This document shows, one piece after another, positions 17,023 to 25,925 of a stretch of 64,000 bases of DNA. The DNA comes from Hymenobacter sublimis (GTDB lineage Bacteria > Bacteroidota > Bacteroidia > Cytophagales > Hymenobacteraceae). The stretch spans positions 1,983,501 to 2,047,500 of the forward strand of contig NZ_CP095848.1 of assembly GCF_023101345.1 (NCBI RefSeq), given 5' to 3'. Every line of letters begins with the position of its first letter. Position 1 is the first letter of the stretch. The translations under genes and the position numbers were made by a program. The notes under the pieces were generated by a model. The model was not told the DNA's origin. It saw only the letters and a program-made list of their open reading frames with translations, and searched no databases.

Positions 17023-17874
17023 ATGCTCCGTCTGGCCATCCAGAAATCGGGCCGCCTCAGCGAAGACTCCCTGACCCTGATTCGGGAGTGCGGTATTAGC
17101 TTCCTGACGTCCTCGTACAAGCTGAAAACCGAAGCCACCAATTTCCCGCTTGAAATCCTGTACCTGCGCGACGACGACATTCCCGGCTACGTGCAGGATG
17201 GCGTGGCCGACCTGGGCATTGTGGGCCAGAACGTGTTGGTGGAAGCTGGCCTGCCCCAGCTGGAAATTGAGGGGCTGGGCTTTAGCAAATGCCGCCTGAG
17301 CCTGGCCGTGCCCCGGGCCGCCGGCTACGATTCCGTGGCTGATTTGCAGGGCAAAAGCATTGCCACGTCTTACCCCCAGATTCTAGGTTCTTACCTGCAG
17401 GAGCGCGGCGTAACGGCCAACCTGCACACCATCAGCGGGTCGGTGGAAATTGCCCCGAGCATTGGGCTGGCCGAGGCCATCTGCGACATTGTGAGCAGCG
17501 GCTCCACGCTGCTGGGCAACGGCCTGCGGGAGGTAGAAACCGTGTTCCGGTCCGAAGCCGTGCTCATTGCCAACCAGGCGTTGAGCCCGGAAAAGAAAGA
17601 GTTGCTGGAGCAGCTGCAGTTCCGGATGCAGGCCGTGCGCCGGGCCCGCCGCAACAAATACATCGTGCTGAATGCCCCCGTTGCCGCCCTGGATGCGGTA
17701 AAGGCCCTGCTGCCCGGCATCAAATCGCCCACGGTGACGGCCCTGGCCGAGGAAGGCTGGGTGTCGGTGCAATCGGTGGTAAACGAGGATGATTTCTGGC
17801 ACATCACCGGGCAACTCAAGGCCGTGGGTGCCGAGGGCATTCTGGTGCTGCCCATTGAAAAAATGATTGCCTAA
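17023..17874 (+). CDS. hisG: ATP phosphoribosyltransferase, long form
   Basis: First step of histidine synthesis: ATP + PRPP to phosphoribosyl-ATP. The 283 residues include the catalytic periplasmic-binding-like fold (LRLAIQKSGRL start; the PRPP loop DIVSSGSTLLGNGL near residue 160) and a C-terminal PII-like domain of about 70 residues. That marks the long, HisZ-independent, histidine-inhibited form. The ATG at 17023 gives the standard N-terminus; earlier in-frame starts fall in the attenuator. It heads the operon. Confidence 0.96.
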   Translation: MLRLAIQKSGRLSEDSLTLIRECGISFLTSSYKLKTEATNFPLEILYLRDDDIPGYVQDGVADLGIVGQNVLVEAGLPQLEIEGLGFSKCRLSLAVPRAAGYDSVADLQGKSIATSYPQILGSYLQERGVTANLHTISGSVEIAPSIGLAEAICDIVSSGSTLLGNGLREVETVFRSEAVLIANQALSPEKKELLEQLQFRMQAVRRARRNKYIVLNAPVAALDAVKALLPGIKSPTVTALAEEGWVSVQSVVNEDDFWHITGQLKAVGAEGILVLPIEKMIA

Positions 17875-18005
17875 TTGGGTCTTGGGGTCTTAGGAGCTTC
17901 GGGTCTTGGATGACGGATCAGCGGCCACCTGAAAACGCGGCCGGAACGAGAGTCAACCAAGCCCCCAAGCCCCCAAGCCCCCAAGCCTCCAAGCCCCTAC
18001 ATCCG
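17875..18005 (+). repeat. Complementary G-rich and C-rich tandem tracts before hisD
   Basis: The left side has three GGGTCTT-like units (about 17877-17910). The right side has five AAGCCCCC-type octamers at 17959-17998, ending seven bases before the hisD ATG. The two sides are partly complementary (CTTGGGG with CCCCAAG), so the spacer could fold into a long imperfect hairpin around the hisD start. Confidence 0.7.
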
Positions 18006-19307
18006 ATGCAACTCTTTTCGTACCCCGCCCCGCAGCAGTGGCCGGCGCTCCAGCAGCGCGCCGCGGCCCAGCAGGCTCAGGACATTGACCAGCGGGTAGA
18101 GCAGATATTCGCCGACGTGCGCCAACGTGGCGACGCGGCTTTGCTGGACTACGCCCAGCGCTTTGATGGTGCCGATCTGTCGGCGGGCCTGCGCGTAAGC
18201 CTGGAAGAGCTGACGGCTGCCGCCGCTCAGGTGCCCGCTGAACTGCAGGCCGCCATCCGGCAGGCCCACGCCAACATTCTGCGGTTCCACCAAGCGCAGG
18301 TGCCCCAGCCGGAGGAGGTTGAAACCATGCCGGGCGTGCAGTGCTGGCGCCGGGCCGTGCCCGTGCAGCGGGTTGGCCTCTACATTCCTGGCGGCACGGC
18401 TCCTTTGTTTAGCACCCTGCTCATGCTGGGCGTGCCGGCCCGGCTGGCGGCCTGCCCCGAGGTAGTGCTGTGCACGCCCCCGCAGCGCGACGGCTCGGTG
18501 AACCCCGTCATTCTGTTTACGGCCCAACTGCTGGGCATTACGACCATTATCAAGGCCGGCGGTGCCCAGGCAGTGGCGGCCCTGACCGGCGGCACGGCCT
18601 CCGTGCCCGCCGTGGATAAGATTTTTGGTCCCGGCAACCGCTACGTCACGGCGGCCAAGCAGCTGGCTACCCGCTACGGCGTGGCCATTGATATGCCGGC
18701 CGGGCCCTCGGAAGTGCTAGTTATTGCCGATGCCTCCGCCAACCCCGCCTTCGTGGCGGCCGATTTGCTGAGCCAGGCCGAGCACGGCCCGGATTCGCAG
18801 GTGATTCTGCTCTCGGATTCCCTGCCCATGCTAGAGGCCACCCAGGCCGAGGTAGCCCGTCAGTTGCGGGAGTTGCCCCGGGCCGAGGTGGCGGCTCAGG
18901 CCCTGCAGGAAAGCCGCGCTATTCTGCTGCGTACGCCCGAGGAAATGCTCTACTTCTCCAACCAATACGCGCCGGAGCATTTGATTTTGGCCGTGCAGAA
19001 TCCGGAGCAGCTGGCCGCGGGCGTGACCAGCGCCGGCTCCGTGTTTCTGGGCCACCTAACCCCGGAAGCGGCCGGCGACTACGCCTCGGGCACCAACCAC
19101 ACCCTGCCTACCAACGGGTACGCCCGCAACTACAGCGGCGTGTCCCTGGATTCTTTCCTGAAGAAAATCACCTTCCAGCGGCTTTCCCCCGAGGGCTTGC
19201 GCCACGTGGGGCCGGTGGTGGAACTGATGGCGGAAGCGGAAGGGCTGCGGGCTCACGCCCGCGCTATTACCCTGCGGCTGGCGTCCCTGGCCGCGCCGCA
19301 GGGGTAG
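18006..19307 (+). CDS. hisD: Histidinol dehydrogenase
   Basis: Zinc enzyme for the last two oxidations, histidinol to histidine. The 433 residues show the family motifs VGLYIPGGTAPLFSTLLM, KAGGAQAVAALTGGT, DKIFGPGNRYVTAAK, DMPAGPSEVLVIAD, SQAEHGPDSQ, and the C-terminal NHTLPTNGYARNYSG with zinc ligands. The ATG at 18006 is preferred to one at 17910 whose extra 32 residues would translate the tandem C-rich tract. Its order after hisG is usual for this phylum. Confidence 0.96.
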   Translation: MQLFSYPAPQQWPALQQRAAAQQAQDIDQRVEQIFADVRQRGDAALLDYAQRFDGADLSAGLRVSLEELTAAAAQVPAELQAAIRQAHANILRFHQAQVPQPEEVETMPGVQCWRRAVPVQRVGLYIPGGTAPLFSTLLMLGVPARLAACPEVVLCTPPQRDGSVNPVILFTAQLLGITTIIKAGGAQAVAALTGGTASVPAVDKIFGPGNRYVTAAKQLATRYGVAIDMPAGPSEVLVIADASANPAFVAADLLSQAEHGPDSQVILLSDSLPMLEATQAEVARQLRELPRAEVAAQALQESRAILLRTPEEMLYFSNQYAPEHLILAVQNPEQLAAGVTSAGSVFLGHLTPEAAGDYASGTNHTLPTNGYARNYSGVSLDSFLKKITFQRLSPEGLRHVGPVVELMAEAEGLRAHARAITLRLASLAAPQG

Positions 19308-19372
19308 GCACCCACTGGTTCCCCAATCCGGCCTCTCAAGGCAGCCGACTCCTTAATATATAGTGTGCACTG

Positions 19373-19430
19373 GGCGGGCCGTCTGCCTACCTGCTAGCAG
19401 CAGCAGAAATTCTTCCGGCAGCGGCCCGCC
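19373..19430 (+). repeat. Structured hairpin in the hisD-hisC gap
   Basis: GGCGGGCCG (19373-19381) pairs with CGGCCCGCC (19422-19430), TGCC (19384-19387) with GGCA (19417-19420), and the loop contains the palindrome CTGCTAGCAG. No T run follows, so mRNA processing or stability is more likely than termination. Confidence 0.55.
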
Positions 19431-19476
19431 ATAAGTAGCAGCGCCAGCTGCGTCCACTTCCCAACGTCTGTGATTC

Positions 19477-20529
19477 ATGTTTGATTTAGACACCCTCGTG
19501 CGGCCCAACATTCGGGCTATGAAACCGTACTCCTCGGCCCGTGACGAGTTTCAGGGCGAGGCCCAGGTAATGCTCGACGCCAACGAGAACAGCCTGGGTA
19601 GCGCCGGCCCGGAGCGGTTTAACCGCTACCCCGACCCCTTGCAGCGGGCCGTGAAGGCTGAACTAGCCCAACTAAAGCGCGTGCAGCCGGCGCAGATTTT
19701 CCTGGGCAACGGCTCCGACGAAGCCATTGACCTGCTCGTGCGCCTTACCTGCGTGCCCGGCCAGGACCGCATCCTGATTTTGCCGCCTACCTACGGCATG
19801 TACGAAGTAGCGGCCAACCTCAATGACGTGGGCATTGAGCGGCTACCCCTGACGGCAGACTTCCACCTGGCCCCCGAAACCGTAGCCGCGGTAGTCGCCT
19901 CCGAGGCCAAGCTGGTTTTTATGTGCTCCCCCAACAACCCCACCGGCAACCTGCTGCACGCCGAGGCCATCGAGCAAATTCTGCGCGGCTTCCGGGGGCT
20001 GGTGGTAGTGGATGAGGCCTACGCCGATTTTGCCGCCGCTCCCAGCTGGACGACCCGCTTGGCGGAGTTTCCAAACCTAGTGGTGCTGCAAACCTTTTCC
20101 AAGGCCTGGGGGCTGGCCGGGCTGCGTCTGGGCATGGCCTTTGCCGCGCCGGAGGTTATCAGTTACCTGAACAAAATCAAGCCCCCCTACAACGTGTCGG
20201 CTGCAACCCAGCAGCACGCCCTGCAGGCCCTGCAGGATGCGCCCCACTTCGAGCAGATGCGGCGGGCGCTGCTGGAGGGCCGCGACTGGCTGGCCCAGCA
20301 GCTACCGACCTTGCCCATTGTGGAAACGGTGTTTGCTTCGGATGCTAACTTTCTGCTGGTGCGCTTCCGCCCCGACGCCACGGTCCTGTACCACTACCTG
20401 CTGGACCAAGGCATTGTGGTACGCAACCGCACCACCCAACCCGGCTGCGCCGGCACGCTTCGTCTCACCGTAGGCACCCCGGCTGAAAACGAGCAACTAC
20501 TCCAGGCCCTGCGGGAGTTTGCGGGGTAG
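19477..20529 (+). CDS. hisC: Histidinol-phosphate aminotransferase
   Basis: PLP-dependent class II aminotransferase making histidinol phosphate from imidazole-acetol phosphate and glutamate. Features in order: LDANENSLG near the start, FLGNGSDEAIDLL, the MCSPNNPTGN motif, VVVDEAYADF (PLP-binding Asp and Tyr), TFSKAWGLAGLRLG with the Schiff-base Lys, and VRNRTTQPGC with the carboxylate-binding Arg near the end. The 350-residue length is normal. It lies in the his operon 169 bases after hisD, with a structured spacer between them. Confidence 0.95.
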   Translation: MFDLDTLVRPNIRAMKPYSSARDEFQGEAQVMLDANENSLGSAGPERFNRYPDPLQRAVKAELAQLKRVQPAQIFLGNGSDEAIDLLVRLTCVPGQDRILILPPTYGMYEVAANLNDVGIERLPLTADFHLAPETVAAVVASEAKLVFMCSPNNPTGNLLHAEAIEQILRGFRGLVVVDEAYADFAAAPSWTTRLAEFPNLVVLQTFSKAWGLAGLRLGMAFAAPEVISYLNKIKPPYNVSAATQQHALQALQDAPHFEQMRRALLEGRDWLAQQLPTLPIVETVFASDANFLLVRFRPDATVLYHYLLDQGIVVRNRTTQPGCAGTLRLTVGTPAENEQLLQALREFAG

Positions 20530-20604
20530 TATGTGCTATGGAGTAAAGCAGTTTCACAGTTCATATTCCCAAGTATTTCCGCCACTCCGTCTGAATTGCT
20601 GACT

Positions 20605-21201
20605 ATGGAAATATCTTCGCCCGTTCGGTTCAAGGATCAAAACAAAATCCTCAGGCACTTTAAGGAGCGCATTGCGGTGTGCTGTCCCAAGTGCGGGAAA
20701 AGGGCAGAGGTATTTACGAACTTCACTTCCTATCACAGCCACTTTCACTGTCCTAACTGTTTTCATCAGTCAGACAAGCGCTTGGTGTTTTTTGAACTGG
20801 TGCTGAAGGAGTACTGCAAGCAGTGTGCTAACAGGATTATGGTGGAAATGCCAGAGGTCAGGCACAAGAAGGAAGCCATCAAAGTCCGCTGCTCGGATTG
20901 TGGCTGCGAGGAATCGTATAAGCCAACGTATATCGAACACGTAGGCTATTCCTACAGCTTTAATGGAGTTGACCCTTTTTTCCAGCTTCCGCTATGGTAT
21001 CAGGCTTCCTTCAAAGATGAATTGCTTTGGGCGTACGGTCCGGAGCACTTGCTGTACCTGGAGCAGTATATCGGGGCCAGGTTGCGCGAACGAAATCAGC
21101 GTCGTTACACTACGATGGTGGAGTGTCTGCCGCAATTCATTAAAGCTGCCAAAAACCGGGATGTGTTGCTGAAACTGCTGGAACGCATGAAGCTGAAGTA
21201 A
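20605..21201 (+). CDS. Multi-zinc-ribbon protein inserted in the his operon
   Basis: The 198-residue protein has four CxxC knuckles in its first 100 residues (CPKC, CPNC, CKQC, CSDC), enough for two zinc ribbons, then a helical C-terminal half ending Leu-Lys. No histidine enzyme has this form. Base composition is visibly more AT-rich than the flanking his genes and the codon choice is less GC-biased, which suggests later acquisition. It is collinear with hisC and hisB and would be co-transcribed. Nucleic-acid binding is a guess from the zinc ribbons. The ATG at 20605 is chosen over a weak upstream start. Confidence 0.75.
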   Translation: MEISSPVRFKDQNKILRHFKERIAVCCPKCGKRAEVFTNFTSYHSHFHCPNCFHQSDKRLVFFELVLKEYCKQCANRIMVEMPEVRHKKEAIKVRCSDCGCEESYKPTYIEHVGYSYSFNGVDPFFQLPLWYQASFKDELLWAYGPEHLLYLEQYIGARLRERNQRRYTTMVECLPQFIKAAKNRDVLLKLLERMKLK

Positions 21202-21264
21202 CCATCAGCTGTTTTACATTTTGCATTGATAACCCTGTCGTTGCATGACAGGCTTAACCAACTC

Positions 21265-22377
21265 ATGAAAAAAGTACTCTTCATTGACCGCGACGGTACC
21301 ATTCTGGTTGAGCCGCCGACGGATTTTCAAGTCGATGCCCTGACGCGGGAGAAATTTCAGTTTGTGCCCGGCGCCATCAGCGGCCTGGCCCGCATCGCCC
21401 GCGAGCTGGACTACGAGCTGGTGCTGGTTAGCAACCAAGATGGGCTGGGCACCGCGAGCTTCCCGGAAGACACCTTCTGGCCGGCCCACACCCTGATGCT
21501 CGACATTCTGCGCTCGGAAGGAGTGGAGTTTGCCCGTGAGCACATCGACCGGAGCTTTCCCCACCAGAACCTACCCACCCGCAAGCCCGGCACCGGCATG
21601 CTGCAACAGTACCTGGGTGAGGGGAGCGGCTACGACCTGGCCGCCTCCTTCGTCATCGGCGACCGGCTGACCGATGTGGAGCTAGCGCAAAACTTGGGCT
21701 GCCAGTCCATCCTGATTCAAGCGGAAGGGGAGGGCGACGAACGCGCCACCCTGACCACCACTAGCTGGGAGAAAATATACCAGTTTCTGCGCCTACCCGC
21801 CCGCACGGCGGTAGTACAACGCGACACGAACGAAACCAAAATCAGCATTGAGCTGAACCTCGACGGCAGCGGCCGGCCGCAGATGCACACCGGGCTGGGC
21901 TTCTTTGACCACATGCTAGATCAGCTCAGCAAGCACTCGGGCGTGGATATGAAAATTTCGGTACAGGGCGACCTGCACATCGATGAGCATCATACCATCG
22001 AGGATACGGCTATTGCCCTGGGCGAGGCCTTCACCCAAGCCCTGGGCGATAAGCGTGGCCTGGCCCGCTACGGTTTCCTGCTGCCCATGGACGACGTGCT
22101 GGCCCAGGCCGCCATTGACTTCTCCGGGCGCCCCTGGATGGTGTGGGAGGCGGAGTTCAAGCGCGAAAAAATTGGGGACATGCCAACGGAAATGTTCTAC
22201 CATTTCTTCAAGAGCTTCTCCGATGCGGCCCGCTGCAACCTCAACATCAAGGCCGAAGGACAGAATGAGCACCATAAGATTGAAGCTATTTTCAAGGCCG
22301 TAGCCAAATCGATTAAGATGGCCTTGGTGCGGGATGCCACCCGAATGGAAATCCCCAGCACCAAAGGCATTTTGTAG
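21265..22377 (+). CDS. hisB: Bifunctional histidinol-phosphatase/imidazoleglycerol-phosphate dehydratase
   Basis: Fusion protein of 370 residues. Residues 1 to about 170 form a HAD phosphatase (FIDRDGTI holds the nucleophile Asp; [10 protein letters not shown] is motif IV), giving histidinol from its phosphate. Residues about 178-370 form the IGP dehydratase with [32 protein letters not shown] and a second His-rich motif ([14 protein letters not shown]), which bind two Mn ions. The fused arrangement explains why the operon lacks a separate phosphatase gene. The start ATG gives the usual [10 protein letters not shown]. Confidence 0.96.
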   Translation: MKKVLFIDRDGTILVEPPTDFQVDALTREKFQFVPGAISGLARIARELDYELVLVSNQDGLGTASFPEDTFWPAHTLMLDILRSEGVEFAREHIDRSFPHQNLPTRKPGTGMLQQYLGEGSGYDLAASFVIGDRLTDVELAQNLGCQSILIQAEGEGDERATLTTTSWEKIYQFLRLPARTAVVQRDTNETKISIELNLDGSGRPQMHTGLGFFDHMLDQLSKHSGVDMKISVQGDLHIDEHHTIEDTAIALGEAFTQALGDKRGLARYGFLLPMDDVLAQAAIDFSGRPWMVWEAEFKREKIGDMPTEMFYHFFKSFSDAARCNLNIKAEGQNEHHKIEAIFKAVAKSIKMALVRDATRMEIPSTKGIL

Positions 22378-22378
22378 A

Positions 22379-22408
22379 TTTTACCATTTGTTTAAACAAA
22401 TGGTAAAA
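22379..22408. repeat. 30-nt perfect palindrome centred on GTTTAAAC
   Basis: Bases 22379-22408 equal their own reverse complement (15-base half-sites, no spacer). A degraded relative containing GTTTAAACAA and GGTAAA lies at 22494-22511, just before hisH. The pair brackets about 130 bases that look unlike coding DNA. It could be a protein-binding operator, the ends of a lost insertion, or a hairpin. Confidence 0.75.
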
Positions 22409-22536
22409 CGTTGGATGCGTTCTGCTTGGGTTATTGAAGCGTACCGAATGGATGTTTCGTCACACTGCAAATGCCCGCTGATTTAACAAATGTTTAAACA
22501 ACTAGGTAAAGCCACTTGAAACCACATATTCTTCAA

Positions 22537-23127
22537 ATGGAAATAGCAGTAATTGATTATAAGGGAGGCAATGTGCAGTCCGTCCTCTTTGCCCTGGAAC
22601 GGCTGGGGGTGCAAGCTACCCTGACCTCTGACCCCGAGGTAATTCAGCGGGCCGACAAGGTGCTGTTCCCGGGTGAGGGTGAAGCGGCCTCGGCCATGCG
22701 GGAGCTGCGGGCGCAGGGCCTGGACCAACTGCTGCCCAGCCTGACCCAACCCTTCCTGGGCATCTGCCTGGGCATGCAACTGCTGGGCCAGCACAGCGAG
22801 GAAGGCGGGGGCACGGACCTACTTGGGATTTTGCCTTTTAACGTGATTCGCTTTCCCACCGCAACGGAGTACAAAGTGCCCCACATGGGCTGGAATACCC
22901 TGCAAGCCTTGCGCACTCCGCTCTTTGCGGGCCTGCGGGAAGAAGACTACGTGTACTTCGTGCACAGCTACTTTGCGCCGGTGGGAGAATATACCATTGC
23001 CCAGGCTGAGTACCCAGCCCCGTTCAGTGCCGCCGTGCAGCACCAGAACTTCTACGCCGTGCAGTTCCACACGGAGAAGAGCGGTCCGGTGGGTACCCGC
23101 ATCCTGGAAAACTTTCTGAAGCTGTAG
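22537..23127 (+). CDS. hisH: Imidazole glycerol phosphate synthase, glutaminase subunit
   Basis: Class I glutamine amidotransferase of 196 residues that feeds ammonia to HisF. The nucleophile Cys77 lies in GICLGMQLLG, the oxyanion-strand motif KVLFPGEGEA and the catalytic His-x-Glu (QFHTEKSGPVG) near the end are present. The ATG at 22537 gives the standard EIAVIDYKGGN start; an upstream TTG is rejected. It is separated from hisB by a palindrome-bearing spacer of 159 bases. Confidence 0.95.
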   Translation: MEIAVIDYKGGNVQSVLFALERLGVQATLTSDPEVIQRADKVLFPGEGEAASAMRELRAQGLDQLLPSLTQPFLGICLGMQLLGQHSEEGGGTDLLGILPFNVIRFPTATEYKVPHMGWNTLQALRTPLFAGLREEDYVYFVHSYFAPVGEYTIAQAEYPAPFSAAVQHQNFYAVQFHTEKSGPVGTRILENFLKL

Positions 23128-23182
23128 CCGCTGCAGCATACCTCTAGCTCAGTGGGCAGCCCCGAGCGGCGCGCCTTAACGC

Positions 23183-23190
23183 TACCTTTG
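23183..23190 (+). promoter_or_regulatory. Possible internal promoter before hisA
   Basis: TACCTTTG is an exact -7 match in the 130-base hisH-hisA gap, 68 bases before the hisA ATG. It may give hisA-F-IE expression independent of the attenuator. Confidence 0.5.
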
Positions 23191-23257
23191 CCTACCCGTT
23201 GTCCTGGGCCCGACGCTGTTGCGCTCAACTACCTTATCACCCAGACTACCTGATTAC

Positions 23258-23974
23258 ATGGAAATCATTCCTGCTATTGACCTGATCAATGGCCAGTGCG
23301 TGCGCCTAACCGAGGGCGACTTTGCCCAGCAGACTACCTACGACGCGGATCCGCTGGCCGTGGCCCAGCGCTTTGAGCAGCACGGTGTCCGGCGCCTGCA
23401 CCTCGTGGACCTGGACGGGGCCCGGGCCAAGCAGCCGGTGAACCTGCCGGTCCTGGAGCGCATTGCCCGCCACACCGGGCTGGTGATTGACTTTGGCGGT
23501 GGCCTGCAGAGCGAGCAGGCCGTGCGCCAGGCCTTCGACGCCGGGGCCCAGCAGATTACGGCCGGCAGCATTGCCGTGCGCGAGCCCGAAACGGTGGGAG
23601 GGTGGCTCGGCGAATTCGGTGCCGAGCGCATCATTATTGGGGCCGATTTCCGCAACAACTTTATTGCCATCAACGCCTGGGCCGAGCAGAGTGAGTGGAC
23701 CCTACGCGAGTTTGTAGAGGGCTACCTCTCGGCCGGGGCCACTACCTTTATCTGCACCGACGTCAGCAAGGACGGCAAGCTGCAGGGCCCCGCCCTAGCT
23801 ACCTACCAGCAGTTGCACCACGAACTGCCGACGGCCCAACTGGTGGCCAGCGGCGGCGTCACCACCCTGGCTGACGTAGAGGCGCTGGCGGCAATCGGCA
23901 TGCACGGAGCCATCATCGGCAAGGCCATTTACGAAGGCACCATTACCCTGGCTCAGCTGCAGCCCTGGTTATAA
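23258..23974 (+). CDS. hisA: Phosphoribosylformimino-AICAR ribotide isomerase
   Basis: TIM-barrel isomerase of 238 residues (ProFAR to PRFAR). The start [15 protein letters not shown] carries the catalytic Asp. HLVDLDGA, the first phosphate-loop strand DFGGGLQS, the second catalytic Asp in [14 protein letters not shown], and the phosphate loop [15 protein letters not shown] are all present. The ATG at 23258 is the family start; the longer frame is rejected. It lies 16 bases before hisF, so the two are probably translated from one mRNA. Confidence 0.95.
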   Translation: MEIIPAIDLINGQCVRLTEGDFAQQTTYDADPLAVAQRFEQHGVRRLHLVDLDGARAKQPVNLPVLERIARHTGLVIDFGGGLQSEQAVRQAFDAGAQQITAGSIAVREPETVGGWLGEFGAERIIIGADFRNNFIAINAWAEQSEWTLREFVEGYLSAGATTFICTDVSKDGKLQGPALATYQQLHHELPTAQLVASGGVTTLADVEALAAIGMHGAIIGKAIYEGTITLAQLQPWL

Positions 23975-23990
23975 GAACTCCTCCCTACTG

Positions 23991-24749
23991 ATGCTAACCA
24001 AACGAATTATTCCCTGCCTCGACATCAAGGATGGGCGCACCGTAAAGGGCGTGCAGTTTGAAGGCCTGCGCGACGCCGGCGACCCGGTGGCCCTGGCCGC
24101 CCGCTACGCCCGCGAAGGAGCCGATGAGCTGGTCTTCCTCGATATTACGGCCACCAACCAGAAGCGCGCCACGCTGGTGGCGCTGGTGCGCGACGTGGCC
24201 CGGGAGCTGGACATTCCCTTCACCGTTGGGGGCGGTATTAACACCGTGGCCGACGTGGAAGTACTCCTGCTCAACGGGGCCGATAAAGTCAGCATCAACT
24301 CGGCGGCCCTGGCTCGGCCGGAGCTGATTGACGAGCTGGCCGCCCGTTTCGGCTCCCAGTGCATTGTAGTAGCGGCCGATACCCGTCTGCACGCCCCTGA
24401 CGGCTGGCAGATTTACACGCGGGCTGGTACCCACAATACCGGCCGCGACGCGGTGCAGTGGTGCCGGGAGGCCGCCGAGCGCGGGGCCGGCGAAATCCTG
24501 CTGACTTCCATGAGCAACGACGGCACCAAGGACGGCTTCGCCCTGGATATTACCGGGGCCGTGAGCCGGGCCGTGTCGGTGCCAGTGGTGGCCTCCGGTG
24601 GGGCCGGTACCAAGCAGGATTTCACCACCGTATTCCAGCAAGCCCACGCCGACGCCGGGCTGGCGGCCAGCATTTTTCACTTCGGCGAAATTGGCATTCG
24701 GGAGCTCAAGGAACACCTGCGCCAGGACGGCATTCCGGTGCGGTTGTAA
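23991..24749 (+). CDS. hisF: Imidazole glycerol phosphate synthase, cyclase subunit
   Basis: TIM-barrel partner of HisH, making imidazole glycerol phosphate and AICAR. The 252 residues contain the hallmark [16 protein letters not shown] with the catalytic Asp, [19 protein letters not shown], the second catalytic Asp in [13 protein letters not shown], and [13 protein letters not shown]. Length is normal. It is followed by a 119-base gap before hisIE. Confidence 0.96.
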   Translation: MLTKRIIPCLDIKDGRTVKGVQFEGLRDAGDPVALAARYAREGADELVFLDITATNQKRATLVALVRDVARELDIPFTVGGGINTVADVEVLLLNGADKVSINSAALARPELIDELAARFGSQCIVVAADTRLHAPDGWQIYTRAGTHNTGRDAVQWCREAAERGAGEILLTSMSNDGTKDGFALDITGAVSRAVSVPVVASGGAGTKQDFTTVFQQAHADAGLAASIFHFGEIGIRELKEHLRQDGIPVRL

Positions 24750-24868
24750 CCAAAGTTTTCAGCTGAGCAAGACGTATCGAGGTTCCACAAGCTACTGAAA
24801 CAGCTACGGGGTAGACGTACACCGCACTCCCGATACCTGCCCCTTACCACCTGACACCCCACAAACAC

Positions 24869-25510
24869 ATGGACTTCGCAAAAATGCCCGATGGGCTGAT
24901 TCCGGTTATCGTGCAGGACGCCCACACGGGGCAGGTCCTGATGCTGGGCTACCAGAACGAGGAGGCGCAGCGCGTAACCCGGCAGAGTGGCCGGGTTACG
25001 TTCTATTCCCGCTCCAAGCAGCGGCTCTGGACCAAGGGCGAAACCTCCGGCCACTACCTGACGGTGGTCAGCCAGCACCCCGACTGCGACCAGGACGCGC
25101 TGCTGATCCGGGCCATTCCCGACGGGCCCACTTGTCACCGGGGCACTACCAGCTGCTTCGAGCAGCCCGATCAGACGGCCTACCCGGCGGCGGCAGTCAG
25201 CTTTATTGGGGAGCTGGAGCGGCTGGTGCAGCGCCGGCACCGCTACCCCGAGGAGGATCCTAAATCGTATACCGCTTCGCTGTTTCGGAAGGGCATGTCC
25301 AAAATTGCCCAGAAAGTAGGAGAGGAGGCCGTGGAAACCGTCATTGATGCGGTGGGCGGTAACACAGAGGGGTTGAAAGGCGAAGCCGCGGATTTGCTCT
25401 ATCACCTGCTGGTACTGCTGACCGCCGCCGGCTTGTCGTTGGAGGATGTGGTGCAGGTACTCCGCCAGCGCCACACGACCATTGCTGGTGGGGTGCGTCG
25501 CCCAGAGTAG
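24869..25510 (+). CDS. hisI: Bifunctional phosphoribosyl-AMP cyclohydrolase/phosphoribosyl-ATP pyrophosphatase
   Basis: HisIE fusion of 213 residues carrying out steps 2 and 3 of the pathway. The N-terminal HisI domain (about 1-105) has the metal-site motif QDCDQDALL-like stretch (HPDCDQDALL) and GPTCHRGTTSCF. The C-terminal HisE domain (about 115-213) has SYTASLFRKGMSKIAQKVGEEAVETVIDA in pieces, the MazG-like EExxE helix, and DLLYHLLVLL. It is the last gene of the operon and is followed by a terminator. Confidence 0.95.
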   Translation: MDFAKMPDGLIPVIVQDAHTGQVLMLGYQNEEAQRVTRQSGRVTFYSRSKQRLWTKGETSGHYLTVVSQHPDCDQDALLIRAIPDGPTCHRGTTSCFEQPDQTAYPAAAVSFIGELERLVQRRHRYPEEDPKSYTASLFRKGMSKIAQKVGEEAVETVIDAVGGNTEGLKGEAADLLYHLLVLLTAAGLSLEDVVQVLRQRHTTIAGGVRRPE

Positions 25511-25531
25511 CCCATCGTCCTTGCAGTTTTT

Positions 25532-25569
25532 CACCGCCCCGGTGCACCACAGGTTGCGCCGGGGCGGTG
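25532..25569 (+). terminator. his operon terminator
   Basis: CACCGCCCCGG at 25532-25542 pairs with CCGGGGCGGTG at 25559-25569, followed by TCGTTTT. Confidence 0.8.
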
Positions 25570-25925
25570 TCGTTTTCACTACTTAACTACCCAAAAAGTA
25601 GCAGTTCAGGGAAGAAGTATAATGGTCTTACAAGCGAGTAAAGGCCCTATTTACAGGACGAGGTTGGTTTTCTATTCTGTTTGTTTATATTATTTAGTAT
25701 AGTATAAATAGTGAAGCAAAGAATAACGGTTACAAAGCTTTACATATTATTAAATTTTTGAAATAGTAAACAAGGAGCTGCAATACGTTGCTAGTTTCTA
25801 ACCAACCCTAGAAACAAGGTAAAACCTCTGCCTGATCTATTCAGTAAGGACAGGAATATGACCTGCCCACGGTCTTTTCTAATCGTTGCCTACCTTGCGC
25901 AGCCCTCTTATCAGTTGCCGTTTTT
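25570..25925. other. AT-rich non-coding spacer before the GT2 gene
   Basis: About 350 bases with no convincing ORF. The central part (25665-25790) is strongly AT-rich. TACCTTGC at 25891-25898 is a variant -7 box placed 28 bases before the glycosyltransferase ATG and is the likely promoter. Confidence 0.5.

Noticed and set aside
17959..17998. Octamer tandem repeats considered as a CRISPR array
   Set aside because: The units are 8 bases long without spacers and sit next to a start codon; no cas genes are present in the window.
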